Below are positions 50,387 to 59,598 of a DNA stretch of 64,000 nucleotides, in pieces. Where the stretch lies: positions 1 through 64,000 of the forward strand of contig JAEWIS010000053.1 in the NCBI GenBank assembly GCA_023386955.1, read 5' to 3'. The translations under genes were made by a program, and so were the position numbers. The stretch's first letter is position 1, and every line of letters begins with the position of its first letter. This stretch comes from Bacillota bacterium. GTDB lineage: Bacteria > Bacillota > Bacilli > Paenibacillales > NBRC-103111. The notes below the pieces were generated by a model. It was not told the DNA's origin, made no database searches, and saw nothing but the letters and a program-made list of their open reading frames with translations.

Positions 50387-51082
50387 ATGGAAATTCATTT
50401 ACGGGTGAAAGCGGGGCTTGCTTCAATGAACGCGTTATCCGGATATGCCGCCTTTTCCCACCGGACCAAAGTTACCAGTATCCTGATTTATCTCTGGGCT
50501 GTGATATTCATTTGTGATACGGTCGTTAATTTGGCGGTTTCTCCCATTACTATGAAATTGCTTGGGGGACTTGTTTTTGGTGGCTACGGTCCTGTGGCAG
50601 AATTCCTGTCACTGGATTATTACAGTTTGTCCCATTACGAATACTGGCGGTTGCTTACCTACGGGCTGGGCCATACGGGAATCCTTCATCTTTATTTCAA
50701 TATTTGGGCAGTTCACTTCATAGGCAAACGTGTGGAGAAACAGGCAGGCGGGCGTTTGACCTTTAGTGTTCTCTTTGCAAGCTATCTAATCAACGGCTGT
50801 TTATTTGCCGGACTCTATAAACCGCTGATATCATTCTCACCCTCTGTAGGCACCTTTGCGCTTTTTGGAATGTGGCTGGTGTATCATGTTGCGAATAAGC
50901 ATAGGACCAATCTTTCCGCACAGGAAAAATCCGCAATCATTATCCTGCTTGCTGTGAATCTGTTTGGAGTGGACGCTTTATTCGTGCACGCTGTGGGATT
51001 TGCAGTGGGGGCTGCGGCAGGTATGCTGCATTCGGCGTTTATGAAAGGCCCCTCACAAAAAAATAGAGCGACACCGCAATAA
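50387..51082 (+). CDS. Rhomboid-fold membrane protein, probably a pseudoprotease
   Basis: About 231 aa with six hydrophobic helices and rhomboid landmarks: EYWRLLTYGLGHTGILHLYF (H-x-x-x-N) and a C-terminal His201 in HAVGFAVGAAAG. The G-x-S-G block that carries the catalytic Ser reads VGTFALFG, with Thr156 where Ser should be. So the fold is rhomboid but the nucleophile looks lost. The start is uncertain: ATG 50387 has no ribosome site; GTG 50405 and ATG 50426 in frame are plausible (GCGGGG before the last). AT-richer than neighbours. Substrate or partner unknown. Confidence 0.75.
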   Translation: MEIHLRVKAGLASMNALSGYAAFSHRTKVTSILIYLWAVIFICDTVVNLAVSPITMKLLGGLVFGGYGPVAEFLSLDYYSLSHYEYWRLLTYGLGHTGILHLYFNIWAVHFIGKRVEKQAGGRLTFSVLFASYLINGCLFAGLYKPLISFSPSVGTFALFGMWLVYHVANKHRTNLSAQEKSAIIILLAVNLFGVDALFVHAVGFAVGAAAGMLHSAFMKGPSQKNRATPQ

Positions 51083-51104
51083 CGGCGCGCCCTCCGAGTC
51101 ATAC

Positions 51105-51130
51105 AAAACCCTTGTCCCGCAAGGGTTTTT
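51105..51130 (+). terminator. Terminator of the rhomboid-like gene
   Basis: AAAACCCTTG/CAAGGGTTTT arms, 5-nt loop, T tail, 23 bp after the stop. The following stretch to 51420 shows no gene that I can support. Confidence 0.9.
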
Positions 51131-51420
51131 GTGTGTATGAGCCAGAACAAGCGGGGCAACTGTTGCCAATCACCCCATCATGGGAGAGGAGAAACCGGAC
51201 GAAGGGCTTATGAAGAAAAGTCGCATAATCCTTCACACGGTTAACCGGCATCCGGGGATGCCGATATCAATAGCATTGCCACTGCAGGAAATGTTATACA
51301 GGAGCGGCAAGAATATTTTTGGGAAAATGGATACGGATATGGTACGATAAGCAACGAAAGTGTGGCCATCTGCATGCGGCCGGGCACTTCAGTTTTCTCA
51401 AGAATAGGAGCAAAATAAAG

Positions 51421-52008
51421 ATGAGAGTCATTTCGGGTACGGCCAAGGGCCGGCATCTGAAGGCTGTTCCCGGCATGGGAACCCGGCCCACCACGGATAA
51501 GGTGAAGGAAGCCATATTCAGCATGATCGGGCCTTATTTTGACGGGGGGATAGTCCTGGATCTGTTTGCCGGTACCGGCGGTTTGGGGATTGAGGCATTG
51601 AGCCGCGGGATGGACCGGGCTGTGTTTGTGGATATGGACAAAAAGAGCATCGACGTGGTCCGTGAGAATCTGGCGGCATGCCGGCTGGAGCAGGAGGCGG
51701 AGGTTTACCGCAATGAAGCGGAGCGTGCGCTGAAGGTGCTGGCCAAGAAGGAAAGCGAAAACCGCTTTGCGCTGGTATTTCTCGATCCTCCGTACCGTAT
51801 GAAAACTGCGGACAAGCTGATGGGGGAGATGCATAGCCTCGGGCTGCTTGCTCCGGAGGCGGTGGTGCTGGTGGAGCATGCTTCGGATTTCCGTTATCCG
51901 GAGGCCTTCGGTCCGTTTGTATGCCGCAAGCTCGCCCTTTATGGGGAGACGGCCGTAGCGATTTATGATTATCAGCACGAGGATTTGCCGCAAGGAATGG
52001 AATCCTGA
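51421..52008 (+). CDS. rsmD: 16S rRNA (guanine-N2)-methyltransferase RsmD
   Basis: About 195 aa. Methylates G966 of 16S rRNA (E. coli numbering) with SAM on the 30S subunit. Visible: start RVISGTAKGRHLKAVPG, TRPTTDKVKEAIFSM, SAM motif VLDLFAGTGGLGIEALSRG and catalytic FLDPPYRMK. ATG 51421 with AGGAG about 11 nt upstream is preferred over the longer frame from 51319, which has no family match. It is followed by coaD, the usual Bacillales pair. Confidence 0.95.
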   Translation: MRVISGTAKGRHLKAVPGMGTRPTTDKVKEAIFSMIGPYFDGGIVLDLFAGTGGLGIEALSRGMDRAVFVDMDKKSIDVVRENLAACRLEQEAEVYRNEAERALKVLAKKESENRFALVFLDPPYRMKTADKLMGEMHSLGLLAPEAVVLVEHASDFRYPEAFGPFVCRKLALYGETAVAIYDYQHEDLPQGMES

Positions 52009-52157
52009 GTTTCGAATAACACGGCCCCTGCCGCAGGCCGGAGGATGTTATGGAACCCCGAAGCCGATTAAGGCGCTTGTAGGGAATATCCGATATTCGA
52101 TCATTGCTGGATGCCCCGTTATGAGGCCCCGGCGCGATTACATAGAAACGCGGCTGA

Positions 52158-52688
<531 letters not shown>

Positions 52689-52695
52689 GGCGGAA

Positions 52696-52930
52696 GAGCT
52701 AACGGAAGTCAGGGCTGCACCAAACGTTGGAGCTCAAGAGCTAACGGAAGCCACAGCCGTTATTGGCGCGGATTTGACGCTTTTGAAATTCTAACGGCGG
52801 CTAAAGCCGCTATTCTGGCTAAAATGACCGGAAAGAGCAGGGGCTGGGGCTAATAGCGGCGCTGCTGTCCGTTAGAATTCCACAACTCCGTTTTAGGTGC
52901 AAATAACGGCGCTGTGGTCCGTTAGAGATT
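52696..52930. repeat. CTAACGGA-type intergenic array (F-F-F-R-R)
   Basis: Three forward modules (GAGCTAACGGAAGTCAG at 52697, GAGCTAACGGAAGCCACAG at 52738, TTCTAACGGCGGC at 52790), then reverse GCTAATAGCGGCGCTGCTG...CCGTTAG at 52850 and AAATAACGGCGCTGTGGT...CCGTTAG at 52901. Lies between the convergent coaD and ylbJ genes. Confidence 0.85.
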
Positions 52931-52981
52931 CAACGTGTTTGTTTACCGTGCGCAGAAAAGAGTGGGGCTTTCACCGTCCCG

Positions 52982-54208
52982 CTACCGGGGACGCCGGCCC
53001 GCAGCGGCAGCCTGCTCCAAGAGCCGGATGAGCAAAGAGAGCAGGAGCATCACACCCAGCACTAACCCCAGCAGGATGAGAGATGCGCCCCACACGGCTC
53101 CCATCTCCCGCAGCCCGAAGGCTTCGCCCAGCCGTGAGGCTGTTTCCCAGCCGTTAATCGGAGAAAACACCGTTTCCGTGCCTTGAATAAAGCCGGTCAG
53201 GGGCTGCCAGACCAGCAAAGTAAGGACCGCTGCAAGAGCACTGTGCAGCAGCCGGAAGCGGAGGAAGGGCAGGTAGCGCAGCCCGGCAGGCTGCATGAAG
53301 CCCAATGCCTGGGCGTGAACCGACAGACCGCTCCACGCCAAAGCGGCACCGATGGCGGCCGCGCGGAGGGCAGACGCCCAAGAGGTGATTGTGCTGTATG
53401 CATAGGCGCCGAGATGGGGCTCCAGCACGCCGGGGGCCAGCTGGAGGAACCACTGGGCGGCGGGGCTTGATCCCAGGAATAACCCGGCCAGCCGCACGGC
53501 TACGGAAAAAGCCATGATCAGACCGCCGATGAGAAGCAGGGCATAAATGGACTGGGTGACGGAGTCACCCAGCATTTTGCCGAAAACGCGGCCGTCATTG
53601 AGGCGGGCTTCCTCCATGGCGTTGAGGGCCTTATGCGGAAGGCGGCGGAGGCGAACAGCGGACGCACGCGGTGCTTCTTTACCCCGCTGACGCGTGCAGA
53701 AGCCGGCCATAATGGCGGACAGATAATGGATGATGGCCAGTAAGATACCGCTTTCGGGGCTGTGCAAAAAGCCTGCACCCACTACACCCACAATCAGCAT
53801 GGGATTGGCCAAGTGGCCCAGTGCCGCCAGTCTCTCTGCTTCGGCGGAGCTCACCCCGTGCTGCTGGCTCAGCTTGGCCGCAGCGTCAGCAGATAAGGGG
53901 TAGCCGCCGGCAATACCTGACGCCAGCACCCAGCCTCCTGAGCCGGGAAGGCGGAAGACCCTCCGCATCAGCGGCTCCAGGAATACACCCAAACCATGAA
54001 CAAGGCCAAAGCCCAGAAGCAGCTCCGTCATGATAAAAAAGGGCAGAAGCGCAGGGAACACCCAATCCCACCACAGACGGAGCCCCGAGAGGGAGGCTTG
54101 GAAGGCTTGTTCGGGGTAAGTGATGACCGAAACGACGAAAGCGGCGGTCACAAGGCCCAGGAACAGGGTATACATGTATTGGCGGCTGCGTTTGTTTCCC
54201 GATTGCAT
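52982..54208 (-). CDS. ylbJ: Sporulation integral membrane protein YlbJ
   Basis: About 408 aa, with eight or more hydrophobic helices. Family landmarks: SGLRLWWDWVFPALLPFFIM, GSGGWVLASGIAGGYPLSAD, LGHLANPMLIVGVVGAGFL. YlbJ is a nucleoside-transporter-like membrane protein needed for normal sporulation in Bacillus and located in the spore envelope. ATG 54208 (AAGGTG 7 nt before) is preferred over TTG 54214. Divergent from ylbL, as in Bacillales. Function at molecular level unknown. Confidence 0.93.
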   Translation of the reverse strand: MQSGNKRSRQYMYTLFLGLVTAAFVVSVITYPEQAFQASLSGLRLWWDWVFPALLPFFIMTELLLGFGLVHGLGVFLEPLMRRVFRLPGSGGWVLASGIAGGYPLSADAAAKLSQQHGVSSAEAERLAALGHLANPMLIVGVVGAGFLHSPESGILLAIIHYLSAIMAGFCTRQRGKEAPRASAVRLRRLPHKALNAMEEARLNDGRVFGKMLGDSVTQSIYALLLIGGLIMAFSVAVRLAGLFLGSSPAAQWFLQLAPGVLEPHLGAYAYSTITSWASALRAAAIGAALAWSGLSVHAQALGFMQPAGLRYLPFLRFRLLHSALAAVLTLLVWQPLTGFIQGTETVFSPINGWETASRLGEAFGLREMGAVWGASLILLGLVLGVMLLLSLLIRLLEQAAAAGRRPR

Positions 54209-54323
54209 AGGCAATCACCTTCCGATCATGGGTTTGTACCATATGTACGCCGTTCGGAGGATGAATAGACCAAGCCTGCTTAGGCCAACACTGCCCGCCT
54301 TGACGACACCGGCGGGGGAAGGA

Positions 54324-55397
54324 ATGGGATCGGCCGTGAAAACGATGGACAACGGGCGGACGCTTTTTGCAGCACGCGCCGTTATTTCGGGATTTCTGGC
54401 GTTGGTATTTTGCTATGTTACATTATTTGTTCCATTGCCATACTACATCTTCCAGCCGGGAACAGCGGACGATCTGCAGGGGATGGTCCATGTGCAGGGA
54501 GGCGGCTATCCGGAAAGCGGCAGGTTTCTTTTGACCACCGTTGGTGTGAGCAATGCTACATTGGCCAAAATGGTGGAGGCCCGTTTCAGAGGTTACGAGG
54601 TGCACCGGCAAACCTCCGTGCGCCAGCCGGGGGAATCGGAGGAAGAGTATGGGGAGCGCCAGCACCAGGTAATGCTGACCTCCCAATCCAATGCTATACA
54701 AGCCGCATACCGGGCTGCAGGGATTGGCTACACTATCGCCAGCAAGGGGATTGTGGTGCTGAGTACGGCGGTTGGATTGCCTGCAGAGGGAGTGTTGGAG
54801 CCGGGTGATGTGATTTTGAAGGCGGACGGTCTTCCGGTGGATGCGGGAAGCAAGCTGGATGCTCTTCTGGCGGGTAAAAAAGAAGGGGATGCGGTGCGTC
54901 TTACCTATAAGCGGGGAGGCGTGGCGATGGAGGCATCCTTCACCCTGCGGGCTTTGCCAACAGCAGTGGAGGGAGGCCGGAAGCTTGGGATCGGCATTGT
55001 CACGGCTGACCGCAAGGCGGTCCAAGCCACCAGGCAGACTGACGCGGTAACCGTGGAGGCAGGGGATATCGGGGGGCCTTCGGCAGGCTTCATGTTCGCC
55101 CTGGAAACCTACGGATTGCTGCTGGCAGATGATTTGTCCCGGGGCTATACCATCGCCGGGACTGGCACCATCGATCCGCAAGGTGTAGTCGGGGCCATCG
55201 GCGGCGCCCGCCACAAGGTCTCCGCCGCCCACCAGGCAGGGGCGGACATCCTGTTTGTGCCCCGGGACGAACAGTCTGCAGGTGAAGCCAAGAAGCAGGC
55301 CGGCAAGCTGCATACGTCCATGAAGGTGGTGGAGGTAAGCACCCTACAGGAGGCTATTGCCTACCTGGAAAGTTTGCCGCCGAAGACAGCGGGCTAA
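54324..55397 (+). CDS. ylbL: YlbL-type PDZ/Lon-fold membrane protease
   Basis: About 357 aa, membrane-anchored: an N-terminal helix (VISGFLALVFCYVTLF) with the LPYYIFQPG extracytoplasmic start, a PDZ domain (GVLEPGDVILKADGLPVDAG) and a C-terminal Lon-type Ser/Lys protease (Ser in GDIGGPSAGFMFALE, Lys in ARHKVSAAHQ). Related to YlbL and SepM, proteases in cell-division, competence and stress signalling. The start codon is unsettled: ATG 54324 (GGGGG upstream), GTG 54336 and ATG 54345 are possible; the upstream frame from 54120 runs through the ylbJ region and is not used. Confidence 0.93.
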   Translation: MGSAVKTMDNGRTLFAARAVISGFLALVFCYVTLFVPLPYYIFQPGTADDLQGMVHVQGGGYPESGRFLLTTVGVSNATLAKMVEARFRGYEVHRQTSVRQPGESEEEYGERQHQVMLTSQSNAIQAAYRAAGIGYTIASKGIVVLSTAVGLPAEGVLEPGDVILKADGLPVDAGSKLDALLAGKKEGDAVRLTYKRGGVAMEASFTLRALPTAVEGGRKLGIGIVTADRKAVQATRQTDAVTVEAGDIGGPSAGFMFALETYGLLLADDLSRGYTIAGTGTIDPQGVVGAIGGARHKVSAAHQAGADILFVPRDEQSAGEAKKQAGKLHTSMKVVEVSTLQEAIAYLESLPPKTAG

Positions 55398-55427
55398 AGG
55401 CTGTAGGCTAGGGGAGGCCAATCTGCT

Positions 55428-56702
55428 CTACACCCGGTCCAACTGCAGCGGAGGCTGTGTGAAGTCCCGCTGCCACTGGGAGGGATCCAGCTCCCGGTAG
55501 CCCAAGCTGTAGACGGCGCCGGCCCGGATATCCATCCCGAGCCAAGCGGGGTCCTCCGCGGCGGCAGCACGGGTAATAACGGGCAGGGAGGCGGTCACGC
55601 GCATCCGCTTGAGCAGGGCTCTTCCCTTGGAACTGAAGCCCAGCACCCGGATGCAGGCAGGACCGGCCTGCAGGCTCTCCCGGCTGAGGCTTTGCTGCGG
55701 GTGTCCCAGCAGAATCCGCAGGAGCATCCGCTGCAGCTTGGTGCGGGTATACCGTTTGGTTTTAAGCAAATCCAGAAGCGATTCAACCGGCGAGGCGGTA
55801 TCTGGAGGCAGTTGGGTCAAGCTGTGTTTGATCCGGTGCTCCAGTCCTTCGGTAACCTCATGGAGCTGCCGCAGCTCCTCTTCCGGCCGGGAGAGCAGCT
55901 GGGTGAACAGGGGGCGTGCGTAATGCTCCCAGCATAAGGGGCCCCGCCCTGCGGCATGCTCCCGCAAGAGAATATCCAGCGTATAAGCCGGCACGTACGG
56001 AGCAACGGCCCTTAAAGCCGCTTCGTCCGGCGACTTCCAGCCCGTGCCGAAGAGAAGCTTGCGCAGGGCAGTGGCGCTGGCAATGGACGTGCCCGTAATG
56101 TCAGCCTGATGGAAACCGGCTTCCCGCCGGGGTAATGTCAGCGGTATAATGGGGCTTTGCAGACGCTGCAGCGCCAGCATGTAATGGAGGCCCAGAATGG
56201 TGTTGGGCTGGTCCAAGGGCGGCAGGGGTCCGTCAGCGTCGTTGTCTATGCCGAACCGGCGGACAGCCGCGGCATAAGCAGCCGGATAGCTGGCGCCCTG
56301 CTTCAGCTCCTCCTGCAGCAGGCTGCGGAAAGCGGCGTCCTCCCGGTGGAGCAGTCCGGCCAGTCGGGAGAGCGGCTCCAGGGAACCCTCCTCGCTGCCG
56401 AAGCACAGCGCGTCCACCACGCCGGTGGCATCCAGGAGCCTGACTGCACCGTAGGCGAACCATTCCGCCGGCTGGCAGGCATAGGCCACCGGCAGCTCGA
56501 TGACCACGTCGGCGCCCATGTGGAGGGCCATTTCGGCACGGGCCCACTTGTTGACGACGGCGGGTTCGCCCCGCTGCAAAAAATGCCCGCTCATCACGGC
56601 CACACAGGATTCCGCCCCGGCGGCTTGCTTGGAAGCCTCAAAATGATGCACATGCCCGTTGTGCAGCGGGTTGTATTCTACAATAATGCCGACTGTTTTC
56701 AT
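55428..56702 (-). CDS. tmcAL: tRNA(Met) cytidine acetate ligase (YlbM)
   Basis: About 424 aa. TmcAL/YlbM ligates acetate, using ATP, to cytidine 34 of elongator tRNA(Met). Nucleotidyltransferase-like core: GIIVEYNPLHNGHVHHFEAS (H-x-G-H), VAVMSGHFLQRGEPAV, and SATALRKLLFG. The helical tail is family-typical. GGAGGACC precedes ATG 56702. Convergent with ylbL (30 bp) and divergent from yceD. Confidence 0.95.
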   Translation of the reverse strand: MKTVGIIVEYNPLHNGHVHHFEASKQAAGAESCVAVMSGHFLQRGEPAVVNKWARAEMALHMGADVVIELPVAYACQPAEWFAYGAVRLLDATGVVDALCFGSEEGSLEPLSRLAGLLHREDAAFRSLLQEELKQGASYPAAYAAAVRRFGIDNDADGPLPPLDQPNTILGLHYMLALQRLQSPIIPLTLPRREAGFHQADITGTSIASATALRKLLFGTGWKSPDEAALRAVAPYVPAYTLDILLREHAAGRGPLCWEHYARPLFTQLLSRPEEELRQLHEVTEGLEHRIKHSLTQLPPDTASPVESLLDLLKTKRYTRTKLQRMLLRILLGHPQQSLSRESLQAGPACIRVLGFSSKGRALLKRMRVTASLPVITRAAAAEDPAWLGMDIRAGAVYSLGYRELDPSQWQRDFTQPPLQLDRV

Positions 56703-56796
56703 GACGGTCCTCCAGCTAACATTGCATTTTATCCCGTTCCTTTAGCCATACTTAAAGAATATACCACATTTTTCTTATCAAATCTTGAATGAGGCG

Positions 56797-56826
56797 TTGA
56801 CAAAACCTACTGAAAATCGATATAAT
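56797..56826 (+). promoter_or_regulatory. Consensus promoter of yceD-rpmF
   Basis: TTGACA at 56797-56802, 18-bp spacer, TATAAT at 56821-56826: both elements perfect. It should drive the constitutive yceD-rpmF ribosomal operon, and the leader is only about 20 nt before the yceD start. Confidence 0.8.
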
Positions 56827-56853
56827 AAATTTTGTTTGTTTGGGGTGATAACA

Positions 56854-57360
56854 ATGATGATAAGCATCCGGGAATTAGCTCAAAAAAATGCTTCTGTTGC
56901 GCTCAAGGGCGTCTTCGATCTCTCCGGTGTTTTTACCGGGCGCGAGGACATTCAGATTGTGGGCAAGCTGGAAGCCGAACTTAGCGCCCATTCCCAAGGC
57001 GGATTGGCCGAGGTGGAGGGAACACTCCGCTTCAAGGTTCACTCTCTATGCTCCCGCTGTTTGACCCCTGTGGATGAGACCCTTGCAGTTCCCTTCCGGG
57101 AACGGTTCGCATCCCGGCCTGACGCTGTCCCCCAGGAAGATCAGGACGAAGTGCATCTGGTAACGGACGATCACATTACGCTGGATCCCTATGTGGAAGA
57201 AGCGGTGTGGCTGGCATTGCCACTGGCTCCCGTCTGCAGCTCCGGCTGCAAGGGATTGTGTCCCCAATGCGGGACCAACCTCAACGAGAAGCCCTGCGGC
57301 TGCAGCAATGACAGCATTGATCCGCGGCTGGCGGGACTGGCTGATTTTTTTAAGCAATAA
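56854..57360 (+). CDS. yceD: YceD / DUF177 protein
   Basis: About 168 aa, a DUF177 protein, in nearly all bacteria encoded just before rpmF and involved in 23S rRNA/large-subunit accumulation. Visible Cys sets: CSRCLTP in the middle and CSSGCKGLCPQCGTNL at the C-terminus, where a zinc site is likely, plus the PGLxDF-like end LAGLADFFKQ. Start ATG 56854 (GGGGTGAT just upstream); ATG 56857 adjacent is equally possible. Operon with rpmF, 47-bp gap. Confidence 0.92.
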   Translation: MMISIRELAQKNASVALKGVFDLSGVFTGREDIQIVGKLEAELSAHSQGGLAEVEGTLRFKVHSLCSRCLTPVDETLAVPFRERFASRPDAVPQEDQDEVHLVTDDHITLDPYVEEAVWLALPLAPVCSSGCKGLCPQCGTNLNEKPCGCSNDSIDPRLAGLADFFKQ

Positions 57361-57407
57361 GCGCTCCAGGCGATTATGGATGGTAATTTGTTGAAGGAGG
57401 TGGGAAC

Positions 57408-57581
57408 ATGGCAGTCCCTTTTAGAAAAATTTCCAAGACTCGTCGCGACAAGCGCCGTACTCACTTCAAATTGGAAGTCCCCGGCATGGTTAAATGCGAC
57501 CAATGCGGCGAATTGAAACTTTCGCACCGGGTGTGCAAGGTTTGCGGAACTTACAAGAAGAGAGAGATTATTAAGCAATAA
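57408..57581 (+). CDS. rpmF: Ribosomal protein bL32
   Basis: 57 aa, the bL32 protein of the large ribosomal subunit: [20 protein letters not shown], then a four-Cys zinc ribbon CDQCG...CKVCG as in the zinc-binding (C+) form. GAAGGAGGTGG lies before ATG. Cotranscribed with yceD. A C+ form suggests, if a Cys-less paralogue exists elsewhere, zinc-responsive swapping (inference). Confidence 0.98.
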   Translation: MAVPFRKISKTRRDKRRTHFKLEVPGMVKCDQCGELKLSHRVCKVCGTYKKREIIKQ

Positions 57582-57600
57582 TCTCGCTTCCTAGCGCATG

Positions 57601-57634
57601 AAGCGCTCCCCCTTAACGGGCGGAGCGCTTTTTT
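57601..57634 (+). terminator. Terminator of yceD-rpmF
   Basis: AAGCGCTCC/GGAGCGCTT arms, 12-nt loop, T tail, 20 bp after the rpmF stop codon. Confidence 0.92.
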
Positions 57635-57801
57635 GCTTTTTTTACTCCTGTTATGTAATGAAATGCCACCTCCGGCGTATTAACAGGTGTATGAAAATGG
57701 ACAACCGCCGGCTGTGGCAAAGGGCGCCCTGCCATTAAAGCCGCGGAGGTTCAAGCACATACAGCGCAAGGATGAGACGCGAGCAGAAAGAAGGGACAAG
57801 A

Positions 57802-58395
57802 ATGACACAGCCGCAAACCATACCTCTGGCGCTTGCGGAGGAGATGTACGAAGCAGCCGCGGAACGGCCCAATGCTGCGGGTTCGCCGCAAGCCTCCTTC
57901 GGAGCGGTCTTCGAGCTGTATTATGAGCGTGTGTTCCGCTACATCCGCTACCGGGTAACGTGCGAGTACACGGCCGAGGATCTGACAAGCCAGGTGTTCG
58001 AACGTGTGATGGGCCGGTTCGCTTCCTTCCGGGCGGATAAGGCACCGTTTGAGGTGTGGCTGTTTGCTATCGCCAAGAACGCCGTCAATGATTATGGCCG
58101 GCAGCAGCGGAGACGGAGGTTTTTTTCGCTGGAGGCGATTAAACATGCGGCCTCCGCCGGCAAAACTCCCGAGGCTATAGCTCTTGCCGGGGAGGCGAAG
58201 GACAGCCTGCTCCAGGCTATGTCTGTGCTGAACCCGAAGGAGCGCAGCATTCTGGCGCTGAAGTTCGGAGCAGAGCTCAAGAACGGAGAGATTGCCAAGC
58301 TTGCCGGAATGAGCGAAAGCAATGTGGGGGTAACGCTGTACCGGTCCATGAAAAAACTGAGAGCAGAGCTGGAGAGGAAGGGCTGCCATGAGTGA
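57802..58395 (+). CDS. ECF-type RNA polymerase sigma factor
   Basis: About 197 aa: region 2 (FELYYERVFRYIRYRV, AEDLTSQVFERVMGRFASF, DKAPFEVWLFAIAKNAVNDY) and region 4 (LNPKERSILALKFGAELKNG, IAKLAGMSESNVGVTLYRS). Start ATG 57802 with GAAGGGAC before it; an ATG 30 nt upstream is less likely. Its end overlaps the next gene by 8 bp, which looks like its anti-sigma factor. The pair sits between rpmF and fapR, interrupting an otherwise usual Bacillales order. Regulon unknown. Confidence 0.9.
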   Translation: MTQPQTIPLALAEEMYEAAAERPNAAGSPQASFGAVFELYYERVFRYIRYRVTCEYTAEDLTSQVFERVMGRFASFRADKAPFEVWLFAIAKNAVNDYGRQQRRRRFFSLEAIKHAASAGKTPEAIALAGEAKDSLLQAMSVLNPKERSILALKFGAELKNGEIAKLAGMSESNVGVTLYRSMKKLRAELERKGCHE

Positions 58396-59359
58396 AAAAA
58401 GAAGGATACGCAACTTTGTAAAAGAGCTGGATGCCTGTCTGGAAAGCGGCAAGGTCCCGCCATCCGCTGACAGATCCAAGGAATGTACCGATATGCTGGA
58501 GCTGGGGGTGGCATTATCCGGAGCCGTCCGTACCAGCGGCAAACAAAAGGAGGCCGTGCGGCAGCGCGTTCTAAGCACTGCCCAAACCGGCGGAAGCAGC
58601 CTCAGGCGGACTCCCCGGTGGAGGCTGGCAAGAACCGGTGCAATCGCCGCCACTTCCTGCCTGCTGGCTGTGCTGCTGCTTGCTCCCACCTCCTTTGCCG
58701 GAGATTGGATGCGTTCTGTGGTCCATACCATCTCGTTGGGACACATTACCGTCTCCCAAATGGAGGAAACCCGGCCGGAGACCATGCCGTTTCCTGCTGA
58801 ATTGAAGGGCAAAATTTTTACTAAGGACGGTAAACTCGTAGAGGAGTGGGCCGGGCACGAAAAACCCTTTTATACCGCGGAGGGTGAGGAAATAGCAGGT
58901 GTAGCCAACGGGGAGATTATCACCCGGAAGCAAATGGAGGCGGAACCGGCTCCTGAAATCATCCGGATTGAGGATGCCTCGGTTATTCCGGAATACACCG
59001 CCTTTAAGGCAGGGCTGCCCGCTTATGTGCCGGAGGGTTTCGCATTTGACCGGGCTGAGGTGTACAAAAAGGGGGATAAGTACCTGGATGTGTATTATCT
59101 CAACCCGGCTACAGGCAAAACCATCCATATCCAGGAACGGCTGGCGGATGAGGAAACCGCCTATGCCATGTCCACCGAGCATAAAGTGGAGCAAGTACGG
59201 GTAAGCGGAGTTGATGCCGTGATCATAGGAGGCAAGACCATCGACTGGGAGAAGGACGGTGTTCTCTACAGCATTATGACCGGGAAATCCGGCGTGAAGC
59301 TGGATAACAGCCAATTGATCAGAATGGCCGAATCGATAGAGCCGATTTTCGCCAAATAA
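58388..59359 (+). CDS. DUF4367 membrane protein, probable anti-sigma factor
   Basis: About 323 aa. An N-terminal soluble segment (residues ~1-75) is followed by one membrane helix (ATSCLLAVLLLAPTSFA) and an extracytoplasmic domain with DUF4367 features (LPAYVPEGFAFDRAEVY, YLDVYYLNPATGKTIHIQE, VSGVDAVII). The topology and the 8-bp overlap with an ECF sigma gene suit an anti-sigma factor that frees the sigma on an envelope signal. No classical zinc-binding anti-sigma motif is seen, so the role is inferred from order. Confidence 0.75.
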   Translation: MSEKRRIRNFVKELDACLESGKVPPSADRSKECTDMLELGVALSGAVRTSGKQKEAVRQRVLSTAQTGGSSLRRTPRWRLARTGAIAATSCLLAVLLLAPTSFAGDWMRSVVHTISLGHITVSQMEETRPETMPFPAELKGKIFTKDGKLVEEWAGHEKPFYTAEGEEIAGVANGEIITRKQMEAEPAPEIIRIEDASVIPEYTAFKAGLPAYVPEGFAFDRAEVYKKGDKYLDVYYLNPATGKTIHIQERLADEETAYAMSTEHKVEQVRVSGVDAVIIGGKTIDWEKDGVLYSIMTGKSGVKLDNSQLIRMAESIEPIFAK

Positions 59360-59399
59360 CGGCTGCCGGTGCCTTATACAACAACACCTCTGCAATTCC

Positions 59400-59430
59400 G
59401 GAGCCTCCCTCATGGGGGGCTTTTCTTTTT
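59400..59430 (+). terminator. Terminator of the sigma/anti-sigma pair
   Basis: GAGCCTCCC/GGGGGGCTT arms with a 4-nt loop and TTTTCTTTTT tail, 41 bp after the stop. The T-run abuts the fapR promoter region. Confidence 0.8.
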
Positions 59431-59454
59431 GCGGATAATTCGTTATACTACAAT

Positions 59455-59471
59455 TTAGCACCAGGTATTAA
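59455..59471. promoter_or_regulatory. FapR operator
   Basis: TTAGCACCAGGTATTAA closely resembles the Bacillus FapR box (TTAGTACC-x-GGTACTAA type), with inner CACCAGGT symmetric. It begins right after TACAAT at 59449-59454, a probable -10, in the 5' region of fapR. Malonyl-CoA would relieve repression of the fapR-plsX-fab operon. Confidence 0.75.
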
Positions 59472-59598
59472 AACTACATAGCAAAACTCCGGCGCAGCAT
59501 GCCGTGGATAATACTCGACGAGCAGTACCAAAAAGATGTAATATTAGACCTGTTGCGGATTGGAAAGTTAAAGAAGGCGGTGTTGCGCCATCGTACGG

